A stretch of 64,000 nt of DNA from Mixophyes australis (lineage: Eukaryota > Chordata > Amphibia > Anura > Limnodynastidae): NCBI GenBank assembly GCA_036250195.1, contig JAVHZZ010000005.1:132333199-132397198 (forward strand), given 5' to 3'. The first letter of the stretch is position 1, and every line of letters begins with the position of its first letter. Shown here one piece after another: positions 1 to 11,054 of the stretch. The notes under the pieces were generated by a model that did no database searches, was not told where the DNA came from, and saw nothing but the letters and a program-made list of their open reading frames with translations. The translations under genes were made by a program, and so were the position numbers.

Positions 1-1166
1 TTCTGGCTGTCAAAAGTCATATCTGTCAGCAGTATCTACTAAATAATTTTTAGCACTCCTCAGTGTTTTTGGGGTGTCCTCCCTAATTGTGCATTAATAT
101 TTCTGGCTGTCAAAAGTCATATCTGTCAGCAGTATCTACTAAATAATTTTTAGCACTCCTCAGTGTTTTTGGGGTGTCCTCCCTAATTGTGCATTAATAT
201 TTCTGGCTGTCAAAAGTCATATCTGTCAGCAGTATCTACTAAATAATTTTTAGCACTCCTCAGTGTTTTTGGGGTGTCCTCCCTAATTGTGCATTAATAT
301 TTCTGGCTGTCAAAAGTCATATCTGTCAGCAGTATCTACTAAATAATTTTTAGCACTCCTCAGTGTTTTTGGGGTGTCCTCCCTAATTGTGCATTAATAT
401 TTCTGGCTGTCAAAAGTCATATCTGTCAGCAGTATCTACTAAATAATTTTTAGCACTCCTCAGTGTTTTTGGGGTGTCCTCCCTAATTGTGCATTAATAT
501 TTCTGGCTGTCAAAAGTCATATCTGTCAGCAGTATCTACTAAATAATTTTTAGCACTCCTCAGTGTTTTTGGGGTGTCCTCCCTAATTGTGCATTAATAT
601 TTCTGGCTGTCAAAAGTCATATCTGTCAGCAGTATCTACTAAATAATTTTTAGCACTCCTCAGTGTTTTTGGGGTGTCCTCCCTAATTGTGCATTAATAT
701 TTCTGGCTGTCAAAAGTCATATCTGTCAGCAGTATCTACTAAATAATTTTTAGCACTCCTCAGTTTTTTTGGGGTGTCCTCCCTAATTGTGCATTAATAT
801 TTCTGGCTGTCAAAAGTCATATCTGTCAGCAGTATCTACTAAATAATTTTTAGCACTCCTCAGTGTTTTTGGGGTGTCCTCCCTAATTGTGCATTAATAT
901 TTCTGGCTGTCAAAAGTCATATCTGTCAGCAGTATCTACTAAATAATTTTTAGCACTCCTCAGTGTTTTTGGGGTGTCCTCCCTAATTGTGCATTAATAT
1001 TTCTGGCTGTCAAAAGTCATATCTGTCAGCAGTATCTACTAAATAATTTTTAGCACTCCTCAGTGTTTTTGGGGTGTCCTCCCTAATTGTGCATTAATAT
1101 TTCTGGCTGTCAAAAGTCATAACTGTCAGCAGAATCTACTAAATAATTTTTAGCACTCCCCAGTGG
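1..1166. repeat. 100-bp tandem array (11 full copies plus a partial)
   Basis: Units begin at 1, 101, 201 and so on to 1001, each exactly 100 bp and starting ttctggctgtcaaaagtcat. They are almost identical; the clearest variant is a g-to-t change at 765. The twelfth copy, from 1101, carries several changes (aactgtcagcagaatc) and fades near 1166, 13 bases before the start codon of the hAT transposase. The array starts outside the window. Homogeneity suggests recent expansion or an assembly effect. Because it abuts the ORF it may carry promoter or subterminal binding sites; that is inference. Confidence 0.97.
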
Positions 1167-1178
1167 TTTGCGCTCAGA

Positions 1179-4178
1179 ATGGATTCAAAGCAGTCCACAT
1201 ATGATCTAAATGAGCAACCAGGTTCTGTCACCAGTCCTGATGTTAGTGTTCCCAGTACGTCATCTGGCCAAGGCGATGTCAAACAACAGAGTGTTTTCAA
1301 ATTAGTGCAAAAAACAAAAACCAAAAAAAAATTTACTGTATTGAAGCGAAAAAGAAGTGTAACTGAGCAAAAGTTAAGTGACGATAAAAAAAAAATTGCA
1401 AGCATGCCATTCTACACACGCAGTGGCAAAGAGAGAATGAGGCCTTCACCTTTGGCTATTAGTGGCAGATCCCAAAAAGTTACCCAGCCTACAATTGGTG
1501 CACAACTACTGTTACGCGTCAAAGCTGAGCTGCAAGATAACAGTGAGGCATTACAGGAGAATATTTGCTCTGATTCACAAATGACAACAATCCCTGTGGA
1601 GAGTCCATCCAACAGTGGGATGTCTAATCGTGAGCATTCTGCTGATGTGTGCCTTAATAGCCCGAGTGTAGCCGGTGATACCCAAATTGAGGATGCCACT
1701 TTGGAATTAGAAGAGGATGAGGGGGAGATTTGTGTAGGCGACGAGGGCGCTAATGAGGATGTTGATGAGGATGAGGTTGTTTGTGTAAGTCCTGCACCAG
1801 TGGCAGCAGTTCTGGCACGTGACAAGAAAAAGGCCATTGTCATGCCTGGGCATAAAACAAAAAAATCCACTTCTTATGTGTGGAATTATTTCTACCCAAA
1901 TCCAGACAACAATTGTATAGCCATTTGTAGTGTATGTGAAGCCACAGTCAGTCGAGGGAGGGACCTTAACCATCTTGGAACCTCGTCTATGTTACGCCAT
2001 TTAACGAGAGTTCATGGCAAAGTGTTGGGAAAAGCTGAAAGTTCTTCCCAAAAGAATACAAGCACTCCCTCATCAGCTAAGACCCTCCACTCACCGACAT
2101 ACCGACGGCTACAAAATACACCCACCACACCATCCTCATCAATATCCTCAGTAGCGCTTGGAGTTAGCCCAGCATCCCACTTAAGGCTGGATGACTCCGG
2201 CACTATTATTGATTCCTCTGAAGAAAGCGTTAGTCCTGCTGCTGCTGCTGCTGTTGCTGCTGCTGGGGGTGAATCGTCATCCCAGAGGCAGGTTAATAAA
2301 ATGAGCAGTCCTACATTTCAGCAATTAACTGTGAAACAATCATTTGCGAGGGGAAGCAAATATGACAGCAGTCACCCAGTCGCCAAGCGAATCACAGACG
2401 CCATGGCTGCAATGTTAGTGTTAGATCTGCGTCCAATCTCCACAATAAACGCAGCTGGTTTTTCACAGTTAATTGAGGTTTTGTGTCCGCGTTACAGAAT
2501 TCCATCGCGACACCATTTCTCCCGTAAAGCTATTCCACAACTATACCAAAAAGTGTGTAAAAATGTAGAGATTGCGCTGAAAAATGCCATTCTGCCCACT
2601 GTTCACTTAACCACAGATATGTGGACAAGTGGAAGTGGCCAAACCAAAGACTATATGACTGTGACAGCCCACTGGGTTGGTCATTCACCTTCACCAGCAG
2701 GAACAGCAGCAGCATGTACACCACTACGTAACATTTGTCACAGGCAGGCCACTCTTTTTATCACCGGCTTCACTAACAGGCATACGGCTGACAATTTGTT
2801 ACGCAAACTGAGAGATGTGATTGATGCATGGCTTATACCACTCGGACTCTCCCCAGGGTATGTCATTTCAGATAACGCCAACAATATAGTGCGAGCATTA
2901 CAGCTGGGTGATTTCCAACATATTCCCTGTTTTGCTCACACCATCAACTTGGTGGTGCAGAGCTTCCTACGAAATAACCGTGAGGTGCAGGAGATGCTTT
3001 CGGTGGCCCGTAAAATTTCAGGCCATTTCAGGCATTCAGCCACAGCATGTAGGAGATTACAGCAGCTCCAAGAGCAGTTTAACTTGCCCTGCCACCAACT
3101 TAAGCAAGAGGTGGTAACTCGGTGGAATTCCACCCTGTACATGCTTCAGAGGATGGAGGAACAGCGCAAAGCCATCCAAGCATATTGCACAAGTCATGAC
3201 ATTGGGAAAGGAGGGGGGATGTATTTCACTCTTGCACAGTGGGGAATCCTTTCAGTGCTGTGCAAGGTGCTGAAACCATTTGAAGTTGTGACATGTGAGG
3301 TCAGTGCAGACTCTGCTAGTTTGAGCCAAGTCATTCCTTTAATTAGACTATTGGAAAAGCAGCTTGAGAAAATGAAGGAGGAGCTGAAAGCAAGCAATTC
3401 AGCAAAGTATGTTGGCCTTGTCGATCAAGTACTTAATTCGCTTCACAATGATCCTCGAGTTATTAAGATCTTGAACTCGGATCAGTACGTTTTGGCCACT
3501 GTGCTTGATCCAAGGTTTAAAACCTACATTGAGTCTTTACTTGTAAATGAGCGAGATGTGAACTTTTGCAAGGAGCTATTGCTCAGCAAGTTGGCCGCTG
3601 AACTGGGCCTCGGCTTGACGACGTGTCCTCCTTCACTTTCTCAAGCTGTTGCTCGTAAAAAATTAAATTTCCAAAAAAGAAGCAGGGAAGACACAGGGGG
3701 CAGACCAGAACAATTTAACATCTGGGCTGGTTTGAAGGATTTTTCAAAAAAATGTGTCACTTTGCCCATAACTCCATCCAATATGAGTATAAACATGCAA
3801 AGGATGGTGGAGGATTACTTTCAAGAGGTAGTTGATATGGAAATGTCAGACAGTCCCTTTCCTTACTGGGAAGAAAAGCAGGCCATTTGGAAACCCATGT
3901 ACAAACTTGCTTTGCAATACCTAAGCTGCCCACCCTCCAGTGTGTACTCTGAACGAGTGTTCAGCACAGCAGGGAACTTAGTCAGTGATCGCCGTAGAAG
4001 GTTACTTCCCAAAAATGTGGAGAAAATGATGTTTATAAAAATGAACTACATCTTCCACGAGGAAGGCCTTCACCATCCAAGACATCCAAGCACTGACTGT
4101 TCTCTAATGGCGGATTCAAGCGGCGATGAATTGATAGTCTGTGATGATGACGTACACACTGATGAGGGTGAGGATTAA
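1179..4178 (+). CDS. hAT-family transposase with BED zinc finger (ZBED-like), intact
   Basis: An uninterrupted 999-residue ORF. Residues 1-230 are low-complexity and acidic. A BED finger follows (W235, C250, C253, H274, H279), then a poly-Ala/Ser linker (about 350-370, GCT-repeat DNA). The catalytic core has LTTDMW (D480), VISDNANN (D565), CFAHTINLVV (584-593), TRWNSTLYML (647-656) and VLATVLDPRF (771-780). The C-terminal hAT dimerisation region is at 895-956, with SERVFSTAG at 924-932; E925 is the probable third acidic residue by comparison with Hermes-type enzymes. These domains bind transposon ends and cut and join DNA. The first ATG after the tandem array was taken as start. Either a young autonomous transposon or a domesticated ZBED-type gene is possible; the terminal repeat downstream favours a transposon. 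Confidence 0.93.
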   Translation: MDSKQSTYDLNEQPGSVTSPDVSVPSTSSGQGDVKQQSVFKLVQKTKTKKKFTVLKRKRSVTEQKLSDDKKKIASMPFYTRSGKERMRPSPLAISGRSQKVTQPTIGAQLLLRVKAELQDNSEALQENICSDSQMTTIPVESPSNSGMSNREHSADVCLNSPSVAGDTQIEDATLELEEDEGEICVGDEGANEDVDEDEVVCVSPAPVAAVLARDKKKAIVMPGHKTKKSTSYVWNYFYPNPDNNCIAICSVCEATVSRGRDLNHLGTSSMLRHLTRVHGKVLGKAESSSQKNTSTPSSAKTLHSPTYRRLQNTPTTPSSSISSVALGVSPASHLRLDDSGTIIDSSEESVSPAAAAAVAAAGGESSSQRQVNKMSSPTFQQLTVKQSFARGSKYDSSHPVAKRITDAMAAMLVLDLRPISTINAAGFSQLIEVLCPRYRIPSRHHFSRKAIPQLYQKVCKNVEIALKNAILPTVHLTTDMWTSGSGQTKDYMTVTAHWVGHSPSPAGTAAACTPLRNICHRQATLFITGFTNRHTADNLLRKLRDVIDAWLIPLGLSPGYVISDNANNIVRALQLGDFQHIPCFAHTINLVVQSFLRNNREVQEMLSVARKISGHFRHSATACRRLQQLQEQFNLPCHQLKQEVVTRWNSTLYMLQRMEEQRKAIQAYCTSHDIGKGGGMYFTLAQWGILSVLCKVLKPFEVVTCEVSADSASLSQVIPLIRLLEKQLEKMKEELKASNSAKYVGLVDQVLNSLHNDPRVIKILNSDQYVLATVLDPRFKTYIESLLVNERDVNFCKELLLSKLAAELGLGLTTCPPSLSQAVARKKLNFQKRSREDTGGRPEQFNIWAGLKDFSKKCVTLPITPSNMSINMQRMVEDYFQEVVDMEMSDSPFPYWEEKQAIWKPMYKLALQYLSCPPSSVYSERVFSTAGNLVSDRRRRLLPKNVEKMMFIKMNYIFHEEGLHHPRHPSTDCSLMADSSGDELIVCDDDVHTDEGED

Positions 4179-4329
4179 GCTGAAGATGATGCCGATAACA
4201 TCTTTTTAAAACTTTCTATGTAAGTGTAGGGTGCAATCTACCCCCAAAGAGGAAAGGGACTTGTGGCATTTCCATATCACATACCATCTTGAAAGGCTGC
4301 TGTTAGGGCAATTTATCCTTAAGGGTAGG

Positions 4330-4790
4330 GTGTCATAGACAGAGTGACCCTAAACTGGCTTTGTCCATTTTTCATAATATTGTACAGTCTATAATGGCTG
4401 AATTTTTGGGTATTTTATACAAGTGGAGGGGGGCCTAGAGAGACAGAAACCAAACTGGCTTTTTCCATGTCAATTAATATTGTACAGTCTATAATGGCTG
4501 AATTTTTTGGTATTTTATACAAGTGGAGGGGGGCCTAGAGAGACAGAGTGACCCCAAACTGTCTTTCTCCATGTCAATTAATATTGTACAGTCTATAATG
4601 GCTGAATTTTTTAGTATTTTATACAAGTGGAGGGGGGCCTAGAGAGACAGAGTGACCCCAAACTGTCTTTCTCCATGTCAATTAATATTGTACAGTCTAT
4701 AATGGCTGAATTTTTTGGTATTTTATACAAGTGGAGGGGGGCCTTGAGAGACAGAAACCAAACTGGCTTTTTCCATTTCTTTACATATTT
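4330..4790. repeat. 100-104 bp tandem repeat downstream of the hAT ORF (4 copies)
   Basis: The marker tgtacagtctataatggctg occurs at 4381, 4481, 4585 and 4689, giving spacings of 100, 104 and 104. Each unit also holds gtggaggggggcct followed by agagagacag or a variant. The segments just outside, near 4218 and 4798, share a related taagtgtagggtg motif, so the array expanded between two related blocks in the 3' untranslated part of the hAT element. Confidence 0.9.
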
Positions 4791-5014
4791 AACTATAAGT
4801 GTAGGGTGTAATATACATTCAAAGACGATGGCTGCATTGCCAATATGCATAGATGGAGAGGAAGACAATCTGTTTTGTGTGTAGAATAGGCCTACCAACG
4901 AAGAATTAAACTGTTTTTTTGGATGATTTATTACCTCAACAATTAGATTACTTGTCTCTAAAACAGTTGGAGCACTAAATTGGGTTAATTTAGGCCCAAA
5001 AACATGGATTTTCC

Positions 5015-5169
5015 CAAAAAATAGCAAAACAAAACCAAACAAAACCAAAACCAAAACCAAAACACGCAATGGAGGTTTTGCAAAACCAAAACCAAAACCA
5101 AAACACGACGGTAATCCAGATCCAAAACCGAATCCAAAACCAAAACACGGGGGTCAGTGACCATCTCTA
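5015..5169. repeat. AAAACC-rich subterminal repeat and 3' terminal inverted repeat of the hAT element
   Basis: Runs of ccaaaa units end in gtcagtgaccatctcta at 5169. Read inward on the other strand this is TAGAGATGGTCACTGAC, a plausible hAT end of the YAGNG-ATG type. The matching 5' end is not in the window. If the end is right, the 8-bp target duplication should be cattagac (5170-5177). Confidence 0.6.
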
Positions 5170-6985
5170 CATTAGACTTGAATCACATACCATAGAATTA
5201 TTAAAACAGTAAGCTAATAGTCTATCACCATTTATCATGACTTAGCATCCCTCCACTGCTGGCTCTAAAGGAAGCTTTGACATTTGTGCTGCACATGTAC
5301 TCTTGTGGTTATCTGTATATTTGTAGTTATGGTGTGTTCCCCAAAGATCTTCTTTAGTGTTTTGTTTAGTGGAAATCTTTATTGATTTGTTTTTTTAAGT
5401 TCCATACATTATTTTTCCAGTGTGCAAAAAGTATTTGGGGAATTTTCTATGAATTTTGACCATATCACAAATTAAATTGTGCATTGATGAAATTCAGAAT
5501 CAGCTGAAATGCATCCATTTAATGGTGATCATTGTGTATGTGCGTTTGTGTTCACATTAGGGTGCTGAAAGTTCAGCAATTTTTCTTCATAATTCAAATT
5601 TTAACACACATCTAAATAATCACTACTAGAATAATAAATATAGGAATCAGTTACCACTAAGGGCATGATTCATTAAAGAATGCAAAGCAAATGTAATATG
5701 CGTTTTTTGTTTTTTAAAAAAATTTCACTTAAATCAGGTATACGCACGTCAGTATTCATTAAGGAGCAAATCTAATGAATAGGGTTGGATAATTTCAGAT
5801 GAAAATAATATTGACACGAAAATACCAACAGTCTAAATACTGACAAGTAGAAAATACCAACATGGAGAAATTATGTGTATTATTGTTATTATTATTATTT
5901 TTATTTTATATATTTTTTTATTTTATGTTTGTTTATATTTAGTGAATATTGATATATATTTTTTTTCTTAAACTTTATTAGTTCTTAATTACCATGTACT
6001 TGTTTATATTATGTTCAACATATGAAGATTTCTAGGTGCATTGAAAGCCGTTTGCACCTTCTAAGGACTAGTAATTTCAACACTTGATCACAATTATGCT
6101 AATGAGACATTTCCTCTACAAAAGGGCAGCTACCTAATCAGTGCTTTACTGCTTGATAAAGTCTGTATACCAGACGAAACGCGTTGCTTCTTTAAGTGTT
6201 GCAGAAACTGATCAAAGTTCTACTATCGGATTGGAGATTTCGGAAAAGCGGAACGATTACTTTCTCTATTTGTTTCTCTTCTGGATTTTGTGGTGCGCAC
6301 CAGAGAGACAATTTTGTTGCTATATTCCCAAAGCCGATTATACGGTAAGGAGTTCATTTATTCTGTTCCCTGCTGGGTGGATTTTGCTGTGTTACTGTAT
6401 TGCCGGCTCTACTGACGGATCAGTTACATTCCCTAGAGGTACGTAGATTTCAATTATATATTAGCCGCTGATGCAGTAAGAAGTTCATGCTATCGGGCTG
6501 TCTCCTTGCTTGGATATCTTGGTGAACCTTGCAGTGTTCAAGTACGTGGACTTTGATGTTTGAAAGCCGCGGCTGCGGTAATAAGCTCATGTTACTTTAT
6601 GACCCAACTGGGTGAATGATTGCTTATTTATTGAAACTTCCGTTGGATACATCTGCGGTTAAACCCATGGATGGTATATACAAGGAATATCTCTCCTATT
6701 TTTTTAACTATTCTAAGGTCATTATTTCTGCAGCACTGGTCATTAATCAGTTACAATATACAAACTCCATAAATTGGATATCTTTATTATTCAAGGTTCT
6801 ACTTTAGATCTTTTATTACACATTTATTTGATCATATGTGGTCTATCTTTATATGTTGACAATAATGTTTGAGATTTTTCATGTCTATGGTAGTTCAGTT
6901 TTTTTAGCTGTCTATAGCTGTGTTCACCAACACAAAATGATGTCTTTATTAAAGAAATATATTTTATTACCCCACATCCACCACC
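5170..6985. other. Noncoding interval with AT-rich stretch and repeat remnants
   Basis: No supported gene. A MITE-like end (agggcatgattcattaaag) lies near 5659. A T/A-rich tract covers 5880-5970. At 6150-6190 the sequence cttgataaagtctgtata followed by ccagacgaaacgcgttg folds as a short stem flanked by GAAA, resembling a decayed hammerhead core of the kind known from Penelope-like retroelements. Short ORFs at 6141-6446 and 6616-7044 have no recognisable domain. Confidence 0.55.
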
Positions 6986-7115
6986 CAGGCCCTGGAGGGT
7001 GCCACAGAATAAAAATTACTTTAAAACTGTGTGGCGACCGCTGACCATACCTTCCACGGTCGCCGCACAGCTTCCGATAAATCCACGGGGAAGGGGCTAT
7101 GAATCACCCCCGCTG

Positions 7116-7222
7116 CCTCTCTGCTCTGTCTCCTCCCCTCCACTCTCTGACTGTCGGGCATGACATCATCATCATGGCCCGACAGTGTCAGTGAGTGGAG
7201 GGGAGGAGACACAGCAGAGAGG
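7116..7222. repeat. Imperfect inverted repeat, about 44-bp arms
   Basis: The left arm (7116-7159, cctctctgctctgtctcc onward to gactgtcgggc) is repeated in reverse complement at 7177-7222 (gcccgacag to cagcagagagg) around the spacer atgacatcatcatcatg. It would form a long hairpin in RNA or single-stranded DNA. Confidence 0.85.
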
Positions 7223-7267
7223 AGCAGCTTTATGGAGGCAAGTAAAGGTAAGGAAAGACGTGGGGAG

Positions 7268-7396
7268 GGGGGCGCGGATTGTGAAAGTGTGCCTGGGGGG
7301 GGGGGCACGGATTGTGAAAGTGTGCCTGGGGGGGGGCACGGATTGTGAAAGTGTGCCTGGGGGGGGCACGGATTGTGAAAGTGTGCCTAGGGCGCC
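7268..7396. repeat. Tandem repeat with variable poly-G spacer (4 copies)
   Basis: Four units of ggattgtgaaagtgtgcct separated by G runs of different length, giving a period of about 30-34 bp. The spacing differences come from the G runs, consistent with slippage. Confidence 0.9.
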
Positions 7397-7426
7397 AAGG
7401 ACCCTAGCACCGGCCCTGTCACCACC

Positions 7427-8600
7427 CAGGGGTGTAGGAAGATCCCTAGTGCCATAGGCTCAGGGCTCCTTTTATCCATGTCAGTACTTGCACTGTAGGT
7501 ATTTTCTCCTTGTGTATGCCAGTATTTACACTGTCTGGATTTTCCCGCCCAGAAACCAGTCTAAGCTAGTCTATTTACATATTACAGTCAGCATAACTTT
7601 AAGTATTTATTCCCTAACATCAATAACTAGAGTATGCATTGTGTGATCTTTACGGCGAAAGAACCGGACAACTGCTGATGAATAGGGGATGACATGACAC
7701 ATTTCCTATAACCTGAACCTTAAATACCACTAAAGTGTACATATAATCATAATATATAAACTAATAATAAATTAAATACTATCTGCTCATAAATCACTGT
7801 GGATCGAAATCATTATAAATATGAAATATATAAATAACTAAATGTTGAAGTGCGAGTGTGTGCGTATTGTACCACGTGATCGCGCTATGCCACGTGTAGC
7901 GTGGCATACTAAGTGCAGTCACACGATAAAACAATATTAACCAATATACTTTCGTTCATCCAATTATACAACTTCAACATATGTTAATCACATACTGAAT
8001 CAGAAACATTACTATTACATAGTAGGCCTTGTACTTTGTAAAATGAAGGTTATTAAAAGCCAGATTGATTCGTAATAGACCAGATAAAACATCAATTTTA
8101 GCTTGAAAGATATTAATAAAATGTATTATTAATTGTGAATTTATGCCTCGTAATTTGACCCGTCAACTTGGATAGGAGCTCTGGCTGCTTTCTCCTGAGG
8201 TTGGTCAAGCACCTCTGCAACTGGATAATTATGTGTCTGCGGCCCAACTTGAGCCGCCATCAATGTCCTGTGGGCATTATTATTTTCTTTATTTGTGATA
8301 TACTGAGCTGCAGGACCAAAGCAACAGTCCCTTGTTGCAGTCAGTATCTGCAGCTCAGCATGGGAGAATGTAGTATCTCAAATGTTTTCAAGTGAATAAG
8401 ACTTTTCAAAAATCTTATCACTGATTGTTTCTCAGGGAACATATGGGTGTAAGCACATCAGTTGTGGATCCCTTGTGTTCCATATCTAAAATGGCTGACT
8501 TTCATTCTGTCAATTAATCTCAATAATCATCCGTTTCAGGCAATTAGGGGTGTGACCATGCCTAGCCGTTTATACACAGGCAATCACAACTGCATTTTCT
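7427..8600. other. Noncoding interval
   Basis: No gene or domain seen. AT-rich from 7560 to 8150; an imperfect inverted repeat around ccacgtgatcgcgctatg / ccacgtgtagcgtgg lies near 7873-7908. It ends at the terminus of the gypsy LTR at 8601. Confidence 0.5.
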
Positions 8601-9718
8601 TGTCAGGATTCACTAGGATCCTTCTGGTGTCAGCTGGGATTTGTACACTCCACCCAGAGGTGCAGAGTCTAACAAGGCGGAAGGTTTTCACCAGGGACCC
8701 TTGCAAGGGAATTTGGGCTTTGCTGCTTCCACCCTGTAGGTCGCAACCCTCTAGGGAAGTTCCCAGTGAGCAGTGATAGAGAGCTGATCACACGAGGAGT
8801 AGGTAGTCATTTGATAGCTATTAAGGAATTGTTAAAAGGTGAGCGCTGCTCTACGAGTGTTCATGAGAGATAGGGAGTAATGATCTGCGGCAGGTGCCAC
8901 TTGGAGAGTTGAGAACAATGATCTGCGGTAGTTATAACTAATGAGTGGAGTAAGTAAGTGATCATCTGTGGCAGTACACTTGGAGAGATGAGAGCGGTGA
9001 TATGCAGCAGTTACCACTAATGAGTGGAGCAGGTAATTGATGATCTGCGGCAGTACACTTGGAGAGATGAGAGCAGTGAAATGCAGCAATTACCACTAAT
9101 GAGTGTAGCAGGTAAAAGATGATGAGAGACAGTACACTTGGAGAGAGGAGAGGTGATATGCAGCAGCTACCACTAAAGAGTGGAGCAGATGCAATGATCT
9201 ACTGCAGTACACTTGGAGAGACGAGATCGGTGATATGCAGCAGTTACCACTAAGGAGTGGAGCAGGTGCGATGATCTGCGGCAGTGGACTTGGAGAGATG
9301 AGTGCGGTGATATGCAGCAGTTACCACTAAGGAGTGGAGCAGGTGCGATGTTCTGCAGCAGTACACTTGGAGAGATGAGAGCGGTGATATGCAGCAGTTA
9401 CCACTAAGAAGTGGAGCAGGTGCGATGATATGCGGCAGTACACTTGGAGAGATCAGATCCAGACAAAGGTACATGAGCTGCTTCGAGGCCAGGAGACTGA
9501 CAAGAAGAACCAGCATTGAGAGGTGAGGGAAGGAGCCTTATAAAGGGGTGCCAATGAGAGGCAAACAATGGAAGAGCGGAGTAGCTAAGAAAGGTGAGAC
9601 GGTCACTCACGCATGCGCAAGACCGCTGCCGACATGACAGCCGGAGAAAGTGGATAAACTGGAAATAGGTAGGCGCGCCAGTTACCAGGTGGTAACCGCG
9701 GATGAGAGGCGTGTAACA
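8601..9718 (-). repeat. 3' LTR of gypsy element 1 (about 1118 bp)
   Basis: On the minus strand it runs from TGTTACACGCC (9718) to GAATCCTGACA (8601), the usual TG...CA. A purine-rich tract (aagggagagatac) lies immediately inside at about 9719-9731. The only other LTR copy is the 19-base stub at 13861-13879. Confidence 0.85.
8865..9455. repeat. Tandem array inside the LTR, roughly 75-80 bp units
   Basis: Units alternate gatctgcggcagtacacttg, gagagatgagagcggtgat and gcagcagttaccactaa followed by gagtggagcaggt, repeated seven or more times with point changes. Expansion accounts for much of the LTR's length. ORFs across it are repeat artefacts. Confidence 0.9.
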
Positions 9719-9729
9719 GTATCTCTCCC

Positions 9730-11054
9730 TTAAAAGGTGGTCACCCAACACCTAGGACCAGGTTTCCTGTGAAATTTAGAATGAAACTTCTTTAGTAGTA
9801 AAGGTGCCTCGACATCAGAGGCACGCACCCAAGAATGCTGCTCAGAACCGAAGCCCTTCCAATCCACGAGATATTTAATCCCGCCTTTAGAATTCTTGTA
9901 GTCCAGGATCTGCTTGATCTCAAATTCATCAGATTCTTGAAGCTCATTATGGTGAGAAGAAGTCATAGGAGATGAAAAGCGGTTGATGATGAGAGGTCTC
10001 AACAAAGAGATATGGAAAGCATTAGAAATGCGGAGAGCAGAAGGTAGCTTAAGCTTGAAACAAACGGGAGTGATCACCCGAGAAATCTGGTAAGGGCCTG
10101 TGTACCTGGGAGCAAATTTCATACACGGTAAATTCAAACGGATATCCTTGGTAGATAGCCATACTCTGTCGCCAACTTTCAGGGGGGAACATCTCTGTAC
10201 TTTTTATCAGCAACAACGCGTAGAAGATTTCATTAAAGCTTTTCGAACCTGAGACCATGTAAATAGAAAATCTTTCCGTAGAGAATTAACTGCAGGAACC
10301 TGGGTGGGCGGTAGGGCTGAAAATTCTGGGATGAGAGGATGTATTCCATATACAATAGAGAATGGAAAGGCTGCGGTGGAATCGTGAAAGGCGTTATTGT
10401 GCACAAATTCAGCCCATGGCAACATTTTGACCCAATTGTCTTGATTAGTGGAGGAGAAGATCCTGAGGAACGTCTCCAGGTCTTGATTGACCCTCTCTGT
10501 CTGGCCGATGGTCTGAGGGTGATAGGAGGAAGAAAATTTTAGGCGGATGCCCAGGAGGTGACAAAGATCTCCAAAATTTCGACACAAATTGGATTCCGCG
10601 GTCAGAGATGATTTACATGCGGCAACCATGCAAGCAAAAAATTTTCTTGACGAAATGTTGAGCCAATATTGCTGAAGAAGGTAAGCCCATTAAGGAAACA
10701 AAATGTGCCATTTTGGAAAAGCAATCCACAATTACCCAGATGGTGTTAAATTTTTTGCTAGCGGGTATGTCCGTGATGAAATCCATCGATTTATGGGTCC
10801 ATGGTTTAGTGGGCAACAGGAGAGGGTGAAGAAGACCCAGCGGAGGTTGACGGGGAGATTTATGCTGGGCACACACAGGACAGGCGGCTACGAATTCCTA
10901 AAACTTCAGACTGGAATTTCGGCCACCAATATTGGCGAGAAATCAACTTACAGGTCTTATGAGTCCCCAGGTGTCCAGCAAAATGTGAGGCATGGAACCA
11001 AGTTAGGAGTCTCTTCCGTAGATAAGGAGGGACAAACAGCTCGGTATAAGGCAT
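9730..11054 (-). pseudogene. Gypsy-1 integrase with C-terminal chromodomain, broken
   Basis: Pieces in changing frames spell an integrase: an HHCC-type region with [10 protein letters not shown] (10860-11054), a catalytic core starting KPWTHKSMDFITDIPA (10613-10876), a core end with HPQTIGQTERVNQDLE (10207-10629), and the SH3-like tail plus a chromodomain with [11 protein letters not shown] (9730-10137). The chromodomain would read histone marks and steer integration. At least three frame breaks separate the pieces. The order matches the gypsy pol layout, and the RNase H lies directly upstream on this strand. Confidence 0.88.

Larger units (their letters stand above)
1..5169 (+). mobile_element. 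hAT DNA transposon, 5' end outside the window
   Basis: Combines the upstream 100-bp array, the intact transposase, the 3' tandem repeat and the AAAACC-rich terminus. The ORF is uninterrupted, so the copy may be recent. Whether the 100-bp array lies inside the transposon cannot be decided without the 5' terminus. Confidence 0.7.
6986..7418. mobile_element. Non-autonomous hAT-type element with internal hairpin
   Basis: The left end CAGGCCCTGGAGGGTGCC and the right end (other strand CAGGGCCGGTGCTAGGG) are loosely matching inverted termini. The 8 bases outside are ccaccacc (6978-6985) and tcaccacc (7419-7426), a target duplication with one mismatch. No coding capacity; the ORFs seen across it arise from repeats. 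Confidence 0.6.

Noticed and set aside
1..1166. CRISPR-like regular array
   Set aside because: The whole 100-bp unit repeats with no unique spacers, and the context is a vertebrate transposon.
7160..7457. Overlapping ORFs on both strands
   Set aside because: They arise from a hairpin and a G-rich tandem repeat inside a MITE; no domain, and all frames are open.
9250..9751. ORFs inside the gypsy-1 LTR
   Set aside because: Products of the LTR tandem array with no similarity to known proteins.
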